Shown: one piece after another, positions 34,915-47,114 of the stretch
Numbering within the stretch: position 1 is the first letter of the stretch
Layout of the letters: the number at the start of each line of letters is the position of its first letter
Assembly (NCBI GenBank): GCA_963920575.1
Contig: OY986972.1
Coordinates: 5,969,115-6,033,114, forward strand
Direction: 5' to 3'
Source: Narthecium ossifragum
Taxonomy: Eukaryota > Streptophyta > Magnoliopsida > Dioscoreales > Nartheciaceae
DNA length: 64,000 bases
The notes under the pieces: model-generated
Databases searched by the model: none
Told to the model about the DNA's origin: nothing
The model's input: only the letters and a program-made list of their open reading frames with translations
Made by a program: the position numbers and the translations under genes

Positions 34915-36737
34915 TGATGTCGCTCAAATGTGTCACGCACAGCGGTCGCGGTGCAGTACAGCATAAGAGAGGTCGAATCCCACAGAGAGACAATCAGGAA
35001 AGATCCAGAAATACGAATAACGATGTATTGAAGACAAACAAGAGCGATAAAAGTTAAGAAAATATATCGAAGATGTGATGAAAAGATAAAGTTAATGAAA
35101 GAAATCAAGATTTGAATGAGGCTAGGCTTCAGGAATCACTTCACTCGGATTTAGGTTCTTCTCTTCTCAATGAATCATATGATACTCAGTTAAGGGATTC
35201 ACATCCCAATCACCTTAACCGGAAGATAAAGAATTATGAATCTGATAAAATATATAAATGTCTCATCCTATGATTGGTTCTTTCTTTTTATAGTTCTAAC
35301 TTCATCCAACCAAACCTAAGAATACACGATACCGGTTGTCACTACAGGCAACGCGCAGCAAAAGTTCATCGGGACAAAGCCCTAACTCTAACCGGATCTC
35401 TAAGAATACACAATACCAACTCTCACAATCGGCAATGCATAGCAAAGATCTCTCGGTATAGAGCCCCAACCTTATCTAACCAGATCCCTAAGAATATACA
35501 ATACTAGCTGTCACTACGGGCAATGTATAGCAAAGGTCTCGCAAGACTCGGTAGGAGAATCAAAAGAGAAGACTATGGGATTAAAAGATCATGAAAGAAG
35601 CATGACTGGATTCATAATATTAATCATCCACATAGAAATCTATAATCTGAAAATAATATTTAAAGATCCAATACATAGAAAAGAGTTTAACAATAAAGCT
35701 TAAAATCTATGAACCATTGTTGGAGAAGAAGCCCTAGTCCTCGCTAGATCATCCGTCCGCCATGCCCGCGGATTACTCGGCCATAGATGGAGATGTCTCC
35801 ATCTTTTTCCTCTTGAAAAACTCCTGAAAAGAGCCTCCAAAAACGTCCAAGAAGTCCCCCTCAAACCCTAGAAAGAGTCCTATTTATAGCCCCAAATCTC
35901 TCCATCAACGGATTTGATCTAAACCGTTGATTTAATTCACTGGGAACGTCCGATCGATCCTTCTCGGGGTGCTGGATCGATCGGACGCGTTAAAATCTTC
36001 AACTTCTAACTTCGCCCGTGACCGATCGATCGGACTAAGGGAGTCGGATCGATCGGTCTCTTGAAATCTCCAATCTTCTATTTACGCCCGAGTCCGATCG
36101 ATGGACGGATCGATCGAACTCTGCTCCTCTAAAAGCATACGTTCTGCCACGCTTTAATTCCCAAGTCCGATCGATCGAAATATGAGTGTTGGATCGATCG
36201 GTTGAGTAAAAATCCGCTGTTTTTGGCTTTTTCCGAGTCCGATCGATCGGGCCATTGGTGTCGGATCGATCGGACCCCATAGGAGCGATGGAGGGATCGA
36301 TCGGATGGGTTGTGGCTGAAAAACACATGTTCTGTCACGTTTTTGCGAAGTCCGATCGATCGGCGGATCGCTCGGACTTCCAACTTATTTTCGGTTCTGC
36401 CCTTCAGACTGCGCCATCGGTACTAAAATTGCCGTAACTTCCTCTAGGAAACTCGGAATCACGAACCGTAAAATTCTTCAGAATCTAGACTTCAAGAGCT
36501 TTCCAACCATATATGGCACATCGTCTGGTTCTTCATGAGCAGGTACAGATTAATTTGTGAAGTTGCTCCATATACTCTTTTCAGCTTCTTTTAAACCCAA
36601 TTTCCTGCATTTTCCAAACAACCATGTGAAGCAACATATAAATATAAAAATAGTAATAAAGATGCTGATTAAGGATAATAATCTAGCAATTGAGATGGTT
36701 ATAAGGTTGTTCAGAGTGCACTTTCATGCACTCATCA
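34915..36737 (-). mobile_element. Solo LTR, family C (1823 bp), nested in Copia-3
   Basis: Plus-strand ends TGATGTCGCTC and GCACTCATCA, with GGTAT on both sides (34910-34914 and 36738-36742). On the minus strand it starts TGATGAGTGCATGAAAGTGCA, like families B and D, and has TATAAATAG at 35880-35888. A TCTGTGGGATTCGACC block near its 3' end is shared in form with the other LTRs. No internal region is attached. Confidence 0.92.
35952..36373. repeat. 72-bp periodic GATCGATC array in solo LTR C
   Basis: Starts at 35952, 36024, 36096 (the second half reads GATG), 36169 and 36241, a step of 72 or 73 bp. Partners lie 23 bp on at 35975, 36047, 36192 and 36264; the third unit has its partner at 36108. 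Extra copies are at 36295 and 36354. The ~41-bp segments between pairs are only loosely alike. Confidence 0.9.
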
Positions 36738-36742
36738 GGTAT

Positions 36743-39109
36743 CTGAACCTCATCGGGAGGTGCTTGAACCTCATCAGGAGGTGTCTTTTCGAATCGATTC
36801 ATATTTGGAATACAAACTTCATGTTTGTTAATCTCTTCAGGAGTATCAACCTTATAACTAGTTTGTCCTTGTGTCTTTCTTTTCCTTGGGATCTTATCCT
36901 TGGCGCCAATAGGTCTCCTACGCTTCTGGCGTGCTTTAGATTCACATGCTTTAAGATCATCGGATTGTTCTTCATGAACATTAATCCGAGCGGGAGCATT
37001 TGCTGCTGGAATGTGTGATTTCATCACTCACTGTGAATCGGTAAATGCATCAGCATCTGATTCGCAATCTTCTGCAAATATATAATTTTCTGAACTTCGA
37101 GTTCAGTTTGACTTGTCCTAGGATCAAGATGAGACAACGTCGAATTGTTCCATACAATTTCATTTTGAGCTTATGGCTTCTTCTTGTCTCCCTCTAATGG
37201 TGGGAAAACTGACTCATCAAAGTGACAGTCAGTAAAACATGATCTAAACAAATCTCCTGTTAAAGGCTCTAGATACCTAATGATAGAAGGAGAATCAAAA
37301 CCAACGTAGATACCCAGTCGGCGTTGAGGACCAATTTTGGTTCTCTGAGGTGGAGGAATTGGAACATAGACAACAAATCCAAAAATCCTTAAGTGAGAAA
37401 TATTCGGTTATTGGCCAAAGACAAGTTGTACTGGTGAAAATTTATGATATGCAGATGGCCTGACTCATATCAAAGACGCTGCATGTAATACAACATGTCC
37501 CCAAGCTGAGACAGGTAATTTGGACTTCATAAGCAATGGTCTAACTATCAGTTGGATACGTTTAATAAGTGATTTTGCTAGGCCATTCTGAGTATGTGTC
37601 TGTGCAACATGGTGTTCCACATTTATCCCAACTGATATACAATAATCTAAAAATGCTTGAGATGTAAACTCACCAACATTATCAAGACAAATTGTCTTAA
37701 TGGGATAGTCTGAGAACTGAGCTCGTAACTGAATGATCTGAGCTAACAGTTTAACAAAAGCGATGTTACAAGTGGATAAAAGACATACATGCGACCATCG
37801 AGTGGATGCATCTATTAGAATCATGAAATATCAAAATGGTCCACTTGAGGGATGAATGGGTCCACATATATCACCTTGAATTCTCTCCAAGAAATTTGGG
37901 GATTCAGAGGTGACCTTAGAGGGGGATGATCTTACTATTAGTTTTCCTTGAGAGCAAGAAGCGCATGAATATTCACTGGCCAAAAGAATCTTTTGGTTCT
38001 TAAGATTATGCCCATGTGAATTCTCAATGATTTTACGCATCATCACCGATCCAGGGTGACCAAGTCGATCATGCCAAAGTATAAAATCACTTGGATTAGT
38101 ACACTTCTGGTGCATCACAACATGTGATTCTATTGGTCTTATTTTCGTATAGTATAAACCAGAAGAAAGGGCACGAAGCTTCTCAAGCACATGCTTCTGA
38201 TATGAAACTGTAAGTGTGATGCATAAATACTCTATACCAGTTTCATTCGTCATTTCCATATGATATCCATTACGACGTAAATCCTTGAAGCTGAGTAGAT
38301 TCCTTTTAGATTTAGTGGAGTATAATGCATCATCAATAGATAGATTTGTTCCTTTGGGCAAAACTATGGTGGCTCTTCTGAAGCATTCAATCAAGTCTAC
38401 TGAACCTGATATTGTATTAACATTTGATTCTTTCAATGTTAACTGTGAAAAGTACTTACGATCTCGGAGGATCGTGTTTGTTGTTGCACTGTCTGCAAGA
38501 CATGCATCACCACCTATCTAGGAAACAATTAGAGCAATGCATGTATTCATAGGATATACATAAACATTAAAGCATTCAAAGATACATAGGAAGACAGCTA
38601 AATACAGCAGTACATAGTGGTAGATAGAAACATCATACATAATTCTAGTCAGTGTCCGTCCATTCCTCAGATCCTATGAGGAAATCTGATACATCCAGAG
38701 ATGGACCAATCATGGGGGCTTCAGGAAGGGGAATATCATCCATGTCATCGAAATCTGTAAAGTTCATTTCAACACATTTTTTCCTTCCTCTTGTTGTGTG
38801 CTGCTCCACAACATGCTTGGGCGCACGACAGTTGCAAGACCAATGCCCTTTTCCTCCATATCGGTAACATTCATCATTATTCCTCCTAGAGGTTCCATCT
38901 TCAGGCTCTTTGCTCTTTTTATTTTCTACTTGATCATTTTTAGGAGGCTGAGGATTAGGGTATCCAGTTCTATAATAATGAAATCTATCATTACTTCGAG
39001 CACGACCACGCCCTCGCCCTCGTCCACGTCCACGTCCGTGGTGGTGTCTATGATGGGTATTAGCATTCGTTTCAGGGAATGATGCAGATCCAGAGGGACG
39101 AGACTCGTG
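36743..39109 (-). pseudogene. Copia-3 gag end, protease and integrase remnants
   Basis: From the right: an Arg/Gly-rich gag tail (38985-39109), a zinc knuckle in which only C-YRYGGKGHWSC-like residues remain (about 38830-38860), and a protease region near 38500. Integrase follows at 37831-38436 (WHDRLGHPG, CASCSQGK) and 37465-37824 (DNVGEF). The two integrase pieces share a frame with one stop between them. The position that should hold the third catalytic Glu reads Lys (NGLAKSL). The leftmost part (36743-37160) encodes the linker between integrase and reverse transcriptase. Confidence 0.85.
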
Positions 39110-39114
39110 GTTTT

Positions 39115-40586
39115 TGATGAGTCACTAAATATTCATACTTAAACCCCTTAATTTACATTTGTTAGCCCGAGAGTGTTTGTATTTGATAGTTTGTTAATTG
39201 ATTTCAGGTTTAATGAAGATTCAAGTTAGAAAATACAGAAAAAGACTAATCTATGGAAATTAAGCCGCTCCACTGTTAGTTTGAAAAGAATGCACCAAAT
39301 TCTCTAGATAAATGCTAAATTTGGAGGACTTATAGAAGACTTCAAGATAAACAACTTTCATGTTGGACACTTTGCGAGATTCTGGACACATTAATAGCAG
39401 TTTTCAAGAATATGAAGATAAACAGATGCTGGAAGACTGGTCCGTTGACGCTCAGGAGAATATTCGTCAAATATTCCAGATAAGTTCAAATAATGTCAAA
39501 TCTTCGGAACAAGATAGATGACTTCCTAATCTACATCTTTCATGTTGAGCACATGTCCAAATTCCGAACGGGTTATACCCAGTGGCGACCGAAAGAGGCT
39601 GTCAGAATTAAACTAGGAAATCCGAGTTGCACTAGAGGTCCAACTCAACCCAAAACCCTAATTCCGGGAAGACACCTATAAGAAGGTGTTTGCTGGCCAA
39701 AAATTAGAGGTCCCCATAGAGAGAAAAGAGAGAACTAGGGTTTGGAGGATTCTATGGAGAAGATGGAGCTACAACGTGGATCCCAATCATTCTTCATCGA
39801 ATGTAAGGCTTCCATCACAAAGATGAGTAGCTAATTCTGTACTTAGGGATCTCATAAAGCTTTAGTAGATCTTCTTTGTATTTTCTAGTTTGATTCTTGT
39901 TATTTTTTCAAAGACATGATCCTATGAATATGGTTTTATTTTATAAAGAGTTGAGCGAACAGAGTTCCTTGACGTACATTCAGACCTACTTGATTGCTGT
40001 GCTTGATGGTAGAGATTCGTAGGATGGTTTTCATGCTGCTTTTGTGTATGCCTTTGAGATAATCTATGCTAGATGAAGATAGGTTGTACTCAGATTAAGT
40101 TCGAAGACAATCTATGCTAAATTTAGATAGGTTATGCCTTAGGGAAGCACAATCTATGCTAAATTTAGATAGGTTATGCCTTAGGGAAGCAATCGCATTA
40201 TTTTAGGGATTCATGCAAGCTTAAGAAGCTGTGAATCCATAATGTCGAGTTAAGAAAATAAGAGGATAACTAGAGAATACAGGAAGTGAAACTAAAGTGG
40301 ATTGAGTAATCCCTAGGTTTTCTCTCATTAATCTATTCCAATTTCGCTAATCGCTTTCTTATTAGTTTTAATTAGTCAGTTTCAAAAATCCAAATCAATC
40401 CTTTTCGCTTAGGTTTAGAATTCTGAGATTTAATTCTGATTTCTCCTTCGTAAACAAAGTTTCCCTGTGGTTCGATCCCGTATTTCATTACTATTCTACC
40501 ACATAGTTTAGTATTTGAATGAGGGTTTATAAATTTTATTCTTGATTGAGTTTGCAACGTTTTAACGATTTGTATGTAAGCAATCA
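39115..40586 (+). mobile_element. Solo LTR, family D (1472 bp), nested in Copia-3 gag
   Basis: Runs TGATGAGTCAC to GTAAGCAATCA, with GTTTT on both sides (39110-39114 and 40587-40591). It shares GATGAGTAGCTAA and TCCCTGTGGTTCGATCCCG blocks with family B, so it belongs to the same broad group, but it lacks the GATCGATC array. Two copies of a 40-bp unit with AATCTATGCTAAATTTAGAT lie near 40100-40190. Confidence 0.9.
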
Positions 40587-40591
40587 GTTTT

Positions 40592-41084
40592 TCAGTAGGA
40601 TCTCATTATGTTTCTCAACTCTTAATAATGCATCAATTAACTCAGAGTATTTTTGAAATCCATGTTGCCTATATTGTTGCTGCAGGATAATGTTAGATGC
40701 ATGAAAGGTAGAATAAGTTTTTTCAAACTTATCTTGATCAGTGATTGTTTCTCCACATAGCTCTAATCGGGAAGTAATTCTATGTAAAGCAGAGTTATAT
40801 TCACTAATACTGTCAAAATCTTGCAATCTCAAGTGAATCCAATCATAACGGGCACTTGGTAAGATAATGGTTCTAAGGTGGTCGAATCTATCTTTTAAGT
40901 TATTCCAAAGGATGAAAGGATCCTCTATTGCAAAATACTCATTTTTTAGGTCCTCATTAAGATGATGTCGTAGGAAGATTAAGGCACTGGCTCGTTCACT
41001 GATTGTGGCAGAATTCCCCTCTTGAACTGTGTGTCCCAAATTTCTTACATTTAGATGAAGTTTAGCATCTAATGCCAATGACAT
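40592..41084 (-). pseudogene. Copia-3 gag, N-terminal part
   Basis: An open frame with gag features of a common plant Copia family: ALIFLRHHLNEDLKNEY, LWNNLKDRFDH, ARYDWIHLRLQDF, SEYNSALHRI and TFHASNIILQQQYR. The frame is cut at its C-terminal side by the solo LTR at 39115-40586. The gag tail resumes at 39109 once that LTR and one target copy are skipped. Gag forms the particle in which the element is reverse transcribed. Confidence 0.88.
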
Positions 41085-41206
41085 ATACTAACTGCCGGTA
41101 ATGTCGAGGACCAAGAAATCATGCTTCACAATATTTGTCATAATGATGTTAAAGGAAATAAATGAATATGCCAAAAATTAATTTAAGGCAAAAGAAATAG
41201 CAATAA

Positions 41207-41354
41207 TTTTTTTTTGTTTTTTTTTGCCCCGGTTTTTTGGCGGATTTGCCCCGGTTTTTTGGCGGATCGGTAACGATCCGGATTCGAACCATGGGCGCTA
41301 CATTCCATAGGTCCAAGCGGCCGTGCTGACCATTCGGATGGCCCCGAAGGACCG
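41207..41354 (-). mobile_element. tRNA-derived SINE-like element
   Basis: On the minus strand a tRNA-like head holds box A (TGGTCAGCACGG, 41321-41332) and box B (GGTTCGAATCC, 41280-41290) at tRNA spacing. A short doubled body (TTTGCCCCGGTTTTTTGGCG twice on the plus strand) and an A-rich tail (41207-41225) follow. It does not fold as a proper tRNA, so I do not call it a tRNA gene. It lies in the leader of Copia-3. Clear target duplications were not found. Confidence 0.6.
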
Positions 41355-41461
41355 ATAATATCTCGCATTAAAATGTACATATAATGAATGACTGATATGA
41401 ACTGCAGATATCAAAGCATTAAGCATTAAGCAAATAATAAAAATTAATACTGAAAAATAAT

Positions 41462-41725
41462 TTGTACTTCATGTACAAGATTATGTGCTTCATGCACAAT
41501 ATAGTGATTTGCACTTCGGGTGCAAATTATGTGCGTGCTTCAGACACTGTTGTAGTAACTTGTGCTTCATACACCAAGTTGTGTGCTACATGCACTCTCT
41601 TAATTTGTATTTCAGATACATCAAATTTTGTACTTCTGGTATAATTATTTTACCATGTGTGCTTCATGCATCACAATAGTTTATAGCTTGTACTTCAAGT
41701 ACGACTATATGCTTCAAACATTGTA
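41462..41725. repeat. Row of about ten short covarying hairpins in the Copia-3 leader
   Basis: Units every ~25-30 bp have the form arm-TTCNN-arm, with self-complementary arms that differ from unit to unit. Examples: TTGTAC/GTACAA (41462-41478), TGTGC/GCACA (41484-41498), ATTTGCAC/GTGCAAAT (41507-41527), GTAT/ATAC near 41608, GTAC/GTAC near 41690. A few units have one mismatch or a G-T pair. No ORF explains it. Confidence 0.8.
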
Positions 41726-41836
41726 TAACCTAGGTTATGATGAAAATAGCTAGTATAATTACAAAGCAATGTCAGTAAGATATACCTGACTGGTTCTCTC
41801 CTTTCCTCTATGTGGTAGAGTCTCGTGCTGATAACG

Positions 41837-42103
41837 TGCTGTAATGTATATGTGTACTAAAGAACACACACTATATTTGAAGTAGAGAACGAAGGATAGA
41901 GAAAGAATGAACACAAGTAAAGAGAGAGTGTGAGAACTTCTCTTCCGCTGCTCTCTTTTATTCACCATTGAGGGAAGCTTTTATATAGGCAAATAACTAC
42001 ATATCATGCCAAAGGATGGATGAAGATTTCAACCCTTTATTTATGAGGGTTAGATGATAGTAGGTAATGGTCATTCATTCTTTGAAGCATATGATTCACA
42101 ACA
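41837..42103 (-). repeat. Copia-3 5' LTR (267 bp)
   Basis: Partner of 25952-26219. On the plus strand it runs TGCTGTAATGTATATG to GATTCACAACA. Confidence 0.88.
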
Positions 42104-42190
42104 CCACCAATGTATTCAAATTTTAAATTTTTTGAATTATCATACTTGTCCCTCCAATTCTTTTTTCCCCTTTTTCAAGCAAATATTCTA

Positions 42191-42510
42191 GGAATTTTTA
42201 AAAAATAATATTATTTAAAAAAATATATTATTAATATATATATGTGGAGAAAATATTGATGGGGATATGCCTGCTTTGGCCACGTCAGTGCCACGCTGGC
42301 GTGGCCTTTCATTTTTTTAATCCAGCCAATGGAGACGTAACTCCAAGTTACGTTTTAATATTGAAGACGTAACTTAGACTTACATCTTTGACCATTTCCC
42401 ACACCACGTGACCAAAGTGCGGGGAAGATCAAGGGAAGCCCTATTAAGACGTGGTCCCAAGTTTCATCTTTATATGAAACCGTAACTTGAAGTTACATCT
42501 TACTATAGAA
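42191..42510. repeat. MULE left terminal inverted repeat
   Basis: Begins GGAATTTTTAAAAAATAATA. Contains small palindromes such as ACGTAACTCCAAGTTACGT (near 42333), which are also present in the right terminus. Confidence 0.85.
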
Positions 42511-42539
42511 CCAACAGCAATGCTTCACTGATTATGATA

Positions 42540-45500
42540 TGTCTTTGCATAGTTGATGTTAACATGGTAGTCATCTTTGATCCGTTGCACAATATCTTTG
42601 GAGGTCATCGAGGTATTTGTCCTTATCGCACCAGGTATGATACGACATATGAATTATGCAGTGCAATGTGGCGGTGGTTGGTATTCAACAGAAATGCCTG
42701 TCAGGTATGTGGACCACTGTAATTCTTCACCTGAAAGTAAGACGTTTCTTTGTAAGTAGACGCATGCAAATGCCATGGACAATCAGGATTATGGCACTTG
42801 ACGGTCAACACCTTCTGCCGCGCCCCGACCCGTGAAAGCCCAACCGGGCGGGGCGATGTGAACCAGAACCTAAAAAACCGCGGAAAAATGGTGAGGGTTC
42901 CCTCTAACCTATTGTTCTCTCTAAACAATTCATCAAATCACCATCAATTAACAATTCTACAAATTCACATAAACCTCAAGCCAAAAATCACAAACCCAAA
43001 TTTAATATACAAAACCTCGAAGAGGGGAAGATCAAGTAAACATAAATATACTCCCGTAGGAGGCTAACTAACAAAAGTTCTGGGAAGACAGATCACCACT
43101 CCTCAAACTCCACCTGGCGCCGCGGCACCGGCGACCAACTGCCCGGTAGGGGCCACCGAAGAGGAGCTAACGCCTGCACCTGCAAAACGCAACCCGGATA
43201 GGAGTGGGCAACTAAGCTCAGCAGGAAAACTACACTACGACACACATAAGGAAGAGGGAAACGCAATAGTGTCGCCCTCGAGCAAAGCCTGAGTGTACAC
43301 AGAGGTCCCATAACCCCACCGCGTGTCCCTGAGGTCCACGATCATGATGTTCCAGAAGAACTAGTCACATGATGGGTCACGCTCAGTAAGCAGGAAAACA
43401 ACATTGCTGACTCACAAGCAGGTAACCGATATTATTGGCGGGAAATGACACCGCTGAGTAGGCACACCCTCTACTTAAGAGCCGTCACAACTGGACACCG
43501 GCTACACCTCAGAACCCGACTCGAGGCCAACACAACCTCTACAATCATCAAGCAACATGTGTACAAGTCATCTAGGCCTATCATCGAATTCGACCGTACA
43601 CCACCATTCAAACCTGGTCCAAACTACCCGACCCCGGTCCTAAGGCTAAATCCGAGTTTCCAAGCCTCGGGACGACGACCCACAGATCGCGCACGCCTTA
43701 ACCTTATGCAACTAATGCACAACCAGAATGCATAAAATGAATATGCGCATATAAGACAGATAAACATGCAACATATGTGATGATAATAATGCAAGGTCTG
43801 GGCTCGGCACCTTATAGGCCCGGGGTGGTGAACATGTATTTAAGGTCAAGAACTGCTGCAGTGGTACCACCACCAACTGCCAGCCAGTTCACCAGCAACC
43901 TGCATAGGGAAGCAGCCTCGCAAACAACAGCTAACAAATCACACAGATAAAGCCCTCGGCGCACGCCAGCATGCAAGGCTAAGGAAAGCTGTAGGGCTAC
44001 CTGCCTACTTACTCTAAACATCCCAGGAGTCATCACTCTCCTGGTTCACCATTACCCTTCATTATAGGGCTGACATGCTTAATCATATGTACCAGTTTAT
44101 AAAGCAGTAAAGGAAAACGCATACGAGAAGCCTCGCGGGCAAACACCAATGAAAACACTCCTCTATCACCAAAGGATCGATCATCACCCAAGGGGATGAT
44201 CAATCCTCCTAGTGACAGGGAGATCCTGTCCTTGCCAAGCCCAAGGGATCGATCCTTCTTTCCAGGAAGATCGATCACCAAGCCAAAGGATCGATCTTCC
44301 CTTTAGGAAGATCGATCACCTGTGTGACCAAGGACTCACCCATGCCAGCCAAGGAACATGATCGATCATCTCCAACCAGATGATCGATCATTCACGGGCT
44401 AGGCAAGACCAACCCAGGAAGATTGATCATTCCTCCAGAATGATAGATCCCGATGGGTTCTCCGGCCACTGGACGGCGAGAAATACCGTTGGAAAACTCC
44501 ATCAAATCCGGCAAAACCTTGAGATCTGGTAGTACGAATGACCACGAGTCCAAAACCAGTGAGCATGCTGAAAACCATCAAACATGCAGCAAGATCTAAG
44601 CAAAATGAACCACAAACAACTCAAAACTCACAAAACCGAAAAAGCAATCCCTACTTAGCTAGAGCAGCTTCAATCCCAGCTGCCAAGCCAACGATCACCT
44701 TCAATCTCTTCCAAATCCCGTCAGATCTCAGCTCAAGAACGAGGATTTCAAAAGGATTGAAAGAAGAAAGTCGCGTTCGTTTATAGACAAACGAACCGAC
44801 TTAAGGATGATTGATCATTCAAAGAGAAATGATCGATCCTCTACGACAATCGCAACTCTCTGGCATCAAATGATCAATCCTTCCAGCCAGGGATGATCGA
44901 TCATTCACCAAATGATCGATCCTCCTAGCAAGGGAAGATCGATCATATGGGTGCAGAAAGCTAGACTTGGGCTAGAACGTTAGCCCAAGCCCGGATCTTT
45001 CGATCCCGAGTCCACCTAACCGTTCTAAACAGACATTATCACAAACACGATTAGTGTGTGCACACGCGAGTGTGAAACAAACCAACAAGGTGTAATTTAC
45101 CAAATTGCCCTTGCGGTCCACAACGAGCCACGGGCCCGACCTAGCCGGTTGGCTTGGCCCAGGAATAGAGGGGCAGGTCCTCACACCTTCGGCCCGGATT
45201 TGACAGTGCAATGTTCCGCAAACCTTCGAAGCTCGTACTGTTGAAGAGCATGCATAAGTGATGCATTGGTCTCGAATATCTGTTTCTTATAGAATTCACC
45301 ATTGAATGGTGTCGGATCTTCAAATACCCCATGCATGATATTGTTCATTGTCATCCGGTCGACTCACTCATTATTTAGGAATTCATCTGGTAACTCCTTT
45401 TCGTACTGTGTTTGAGTAAGCGGCATTGGATCATCAATATCTTCATCATGATGTGATGGCATGTTGCTCAATGCAGTATTCTCTGTGAGGACCTGTTCCT

Positions 45501-46390
45501 CTAACCTGGCTCGACCGTGTAGGTCGAGGGCCATTTTCTGTTGGTTTGGTTCCGCGTCGGGTACAATCAGTTTTGCACTCGCGTTGCACACAATACCTTG
45601 AATTGATGTATGTGATTGATTAGAACCTTAGGGGTGCTTCCGATCAGAAAATCGGAGCTCGATCGGAAAAGATCGAATCGGACGGCCGAGATCGGTTCTG
45701 ATCTCTATAAATAGCCCTTTCTTTTGGTGGCCTCCACGCAAACTCGGCAGGTCAACATCAAAAGTATGATGTGTGTGTCCCATGTTTGTATCTGGAGTAG
45801 TTTGTGTGTATTCATGAGTCAACCATATATCCTCCTGCTGGTAAGGCATGTATGTTCATACACAAGCGAACTCATGAACAAGAGACAAACCAAGATGTAA
45901 CATTGCATGTTTGACAATAAATTTCTTAGTGTGATGTCTGGTGTCCGAAGATGGGAGTGCCATAAGACTCAAGAGAGATGTTATCAGTTAAATCGTCTTT
46001 TCGTTATAGTAGGCGTGTAAATTCACCAAATGTCGTGTTATTTGGAGGGTTATTGTTGACTTTGACACCAATTTTCACCAATAACAATTGTATACTTAGA
46101 ATGACTAGATAGAGGCTAAGAATGACACCAGTATCACTATCATCATTTATGTCTACACCGCAATACATGCTTTCTCCCATTGGATATCTAAAAGTTATGC
46201 GAATGTTAAAATAGTTTGGATTGTATCCGGTTAAATCAAACATTAAAGCCTTTAAATTCACATAACTTGCATTCTTTCATATTCTAGTAAGTTTGATTCC
46301 GCCACCTATGTACTCAATATCACACGCATTATCTTTTAATTTCACATTTCTGTCCATCCGACACAATAGTGGAACAATGCCACTATCCAT
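42540..46390 (-). pseudogene. MULE transposase remnant, MuDR N-terminal region only
   Basis: The frame starts at the ATG 46388-46390. The N-terminal plant MuDR region (VNLKALMFDLTGYNP, ITFRYPMG, DINDDSD) has one early stop near 46275. The DNA-binding region holds FEDPTPFNGEFYKKQIFETN and HALQQYELRRF at 45186-45330. It continues left of the solo LTR at 42540-42815 with VKCHNPDCPWHLHAS, SYFQVKNYSGPHTC and SKDIVQRIKDDY. Frameshifts and stops are present. The DDE catalytic core and SWIM finger are absent: the left terminal repeat begins where they should follow. The element is a deletion derivative that could move only with help. Confidence 0.82.
42816..45185 (-). mobile_element. Solo LTR, family A, copy 2 (2370 bp), inside the MULE
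   Basis: Plus strand TGCCGCGCCCCGAC to GGTCCTCACA, the reverse complement of the family A ends. CCTTC flanks it on both sides (42811-42815 and 45186-45190). It interrupts the transposase remnant between the N-terminal part and the VKCHNPDCPW finger. A GATCGATC array lies at about 44174-44295 and 44360-44945, more decayed than in the other copies. Confidence 0.9.
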
Positions 46391-47114
46391 CACTATAAAT
46401 AAGACAAATATGATGACAATTATAAGTCGATTAGAAAGAAATTACTAGTTAATAGTAAAAATTCCTATAGAAAACATGTTTCATATAATCTAATTGAATT
46501 AATACTAGAAATTTATGAAATTTATCAACAATGCCACTACCCAAATCACCATAACATAAGCATTAAAAAAAAAGAATTTTCTAATAAATAAATAGGCATC
46601 TCATTCATATAAAAAATGGGCATCTCCGTTGATGATTCGATATCAATTTCTTATAGAAAAATAAGCACTTTGTATCATCTCAATCATTAGCATATGATAT
46701 AATAGATTAAAGGATTGCTTAATTCCTACGAAATTATCTCAGAACCAACCAATTTGTATAAAAAAAACCCTAATTTGACTATATAAACCCTAAATCTTAA
46801 CACAATAAGCATATAACTAAAATCTCAAGATAAAAACTCACTGGAAAATAAGATGGAGAATGATCAAAGGATCTTGGAGGATTTGGATGAAAGATCGCCG
46901 GAGAAATGTGAGGAAACGGTCTCCGTTTGAAGGGTCGGTAGAGGGTGGATGAATGGGGAAGGAGGAGGGGACCCGCGCGCCGAGGAGATCCGCTGGAGAT
47001 TGTCGTCCAAGGAGAAGGAGGAGGGCCCAGGTGGGAGGTCGGGTGGGGATGGAGGAGGGCCTGGGTGGTGGGTGGGAGGGAGGTCGCATGGGGAAGGATG
47101 AGGGCCCGCGGTCG

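Larger units (their letters stand above)
25952..42103 (-). mobile_element. Copia-3, old LTR retrotransposon broken up by nested insertions
   Basis: Short LTRs at 41837-42103 (5') and 25952-26219 (3') enclose gag, protease, integrase, reverse transcriptase and RNase H pieces in the right order on the minus strand. Flanks CCACA (25947-25951) and CCACC (42104-42108) match at 4 of 5. After the 5' LTR the coding strand has TTATCAGCACGAGA, in the primer-site position; before the 3' LTR is AAGGGGGAG, a polypurine tract. Four later elements lie inside: 26402-31509, 31591-33152, 34915-36737 and 39115-40586. Without them the element is about 6.2 kb. Stops and frameshifts show it is dead. Confidence 0.9.

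Noticed and set aside
41270..41354. tRNA gene on the minus strand
   Set aside because: Boxes A and B are present but the acceptor and anticodon stems do not pair; an A-rich tail follows, so a SINE-like element fits better.
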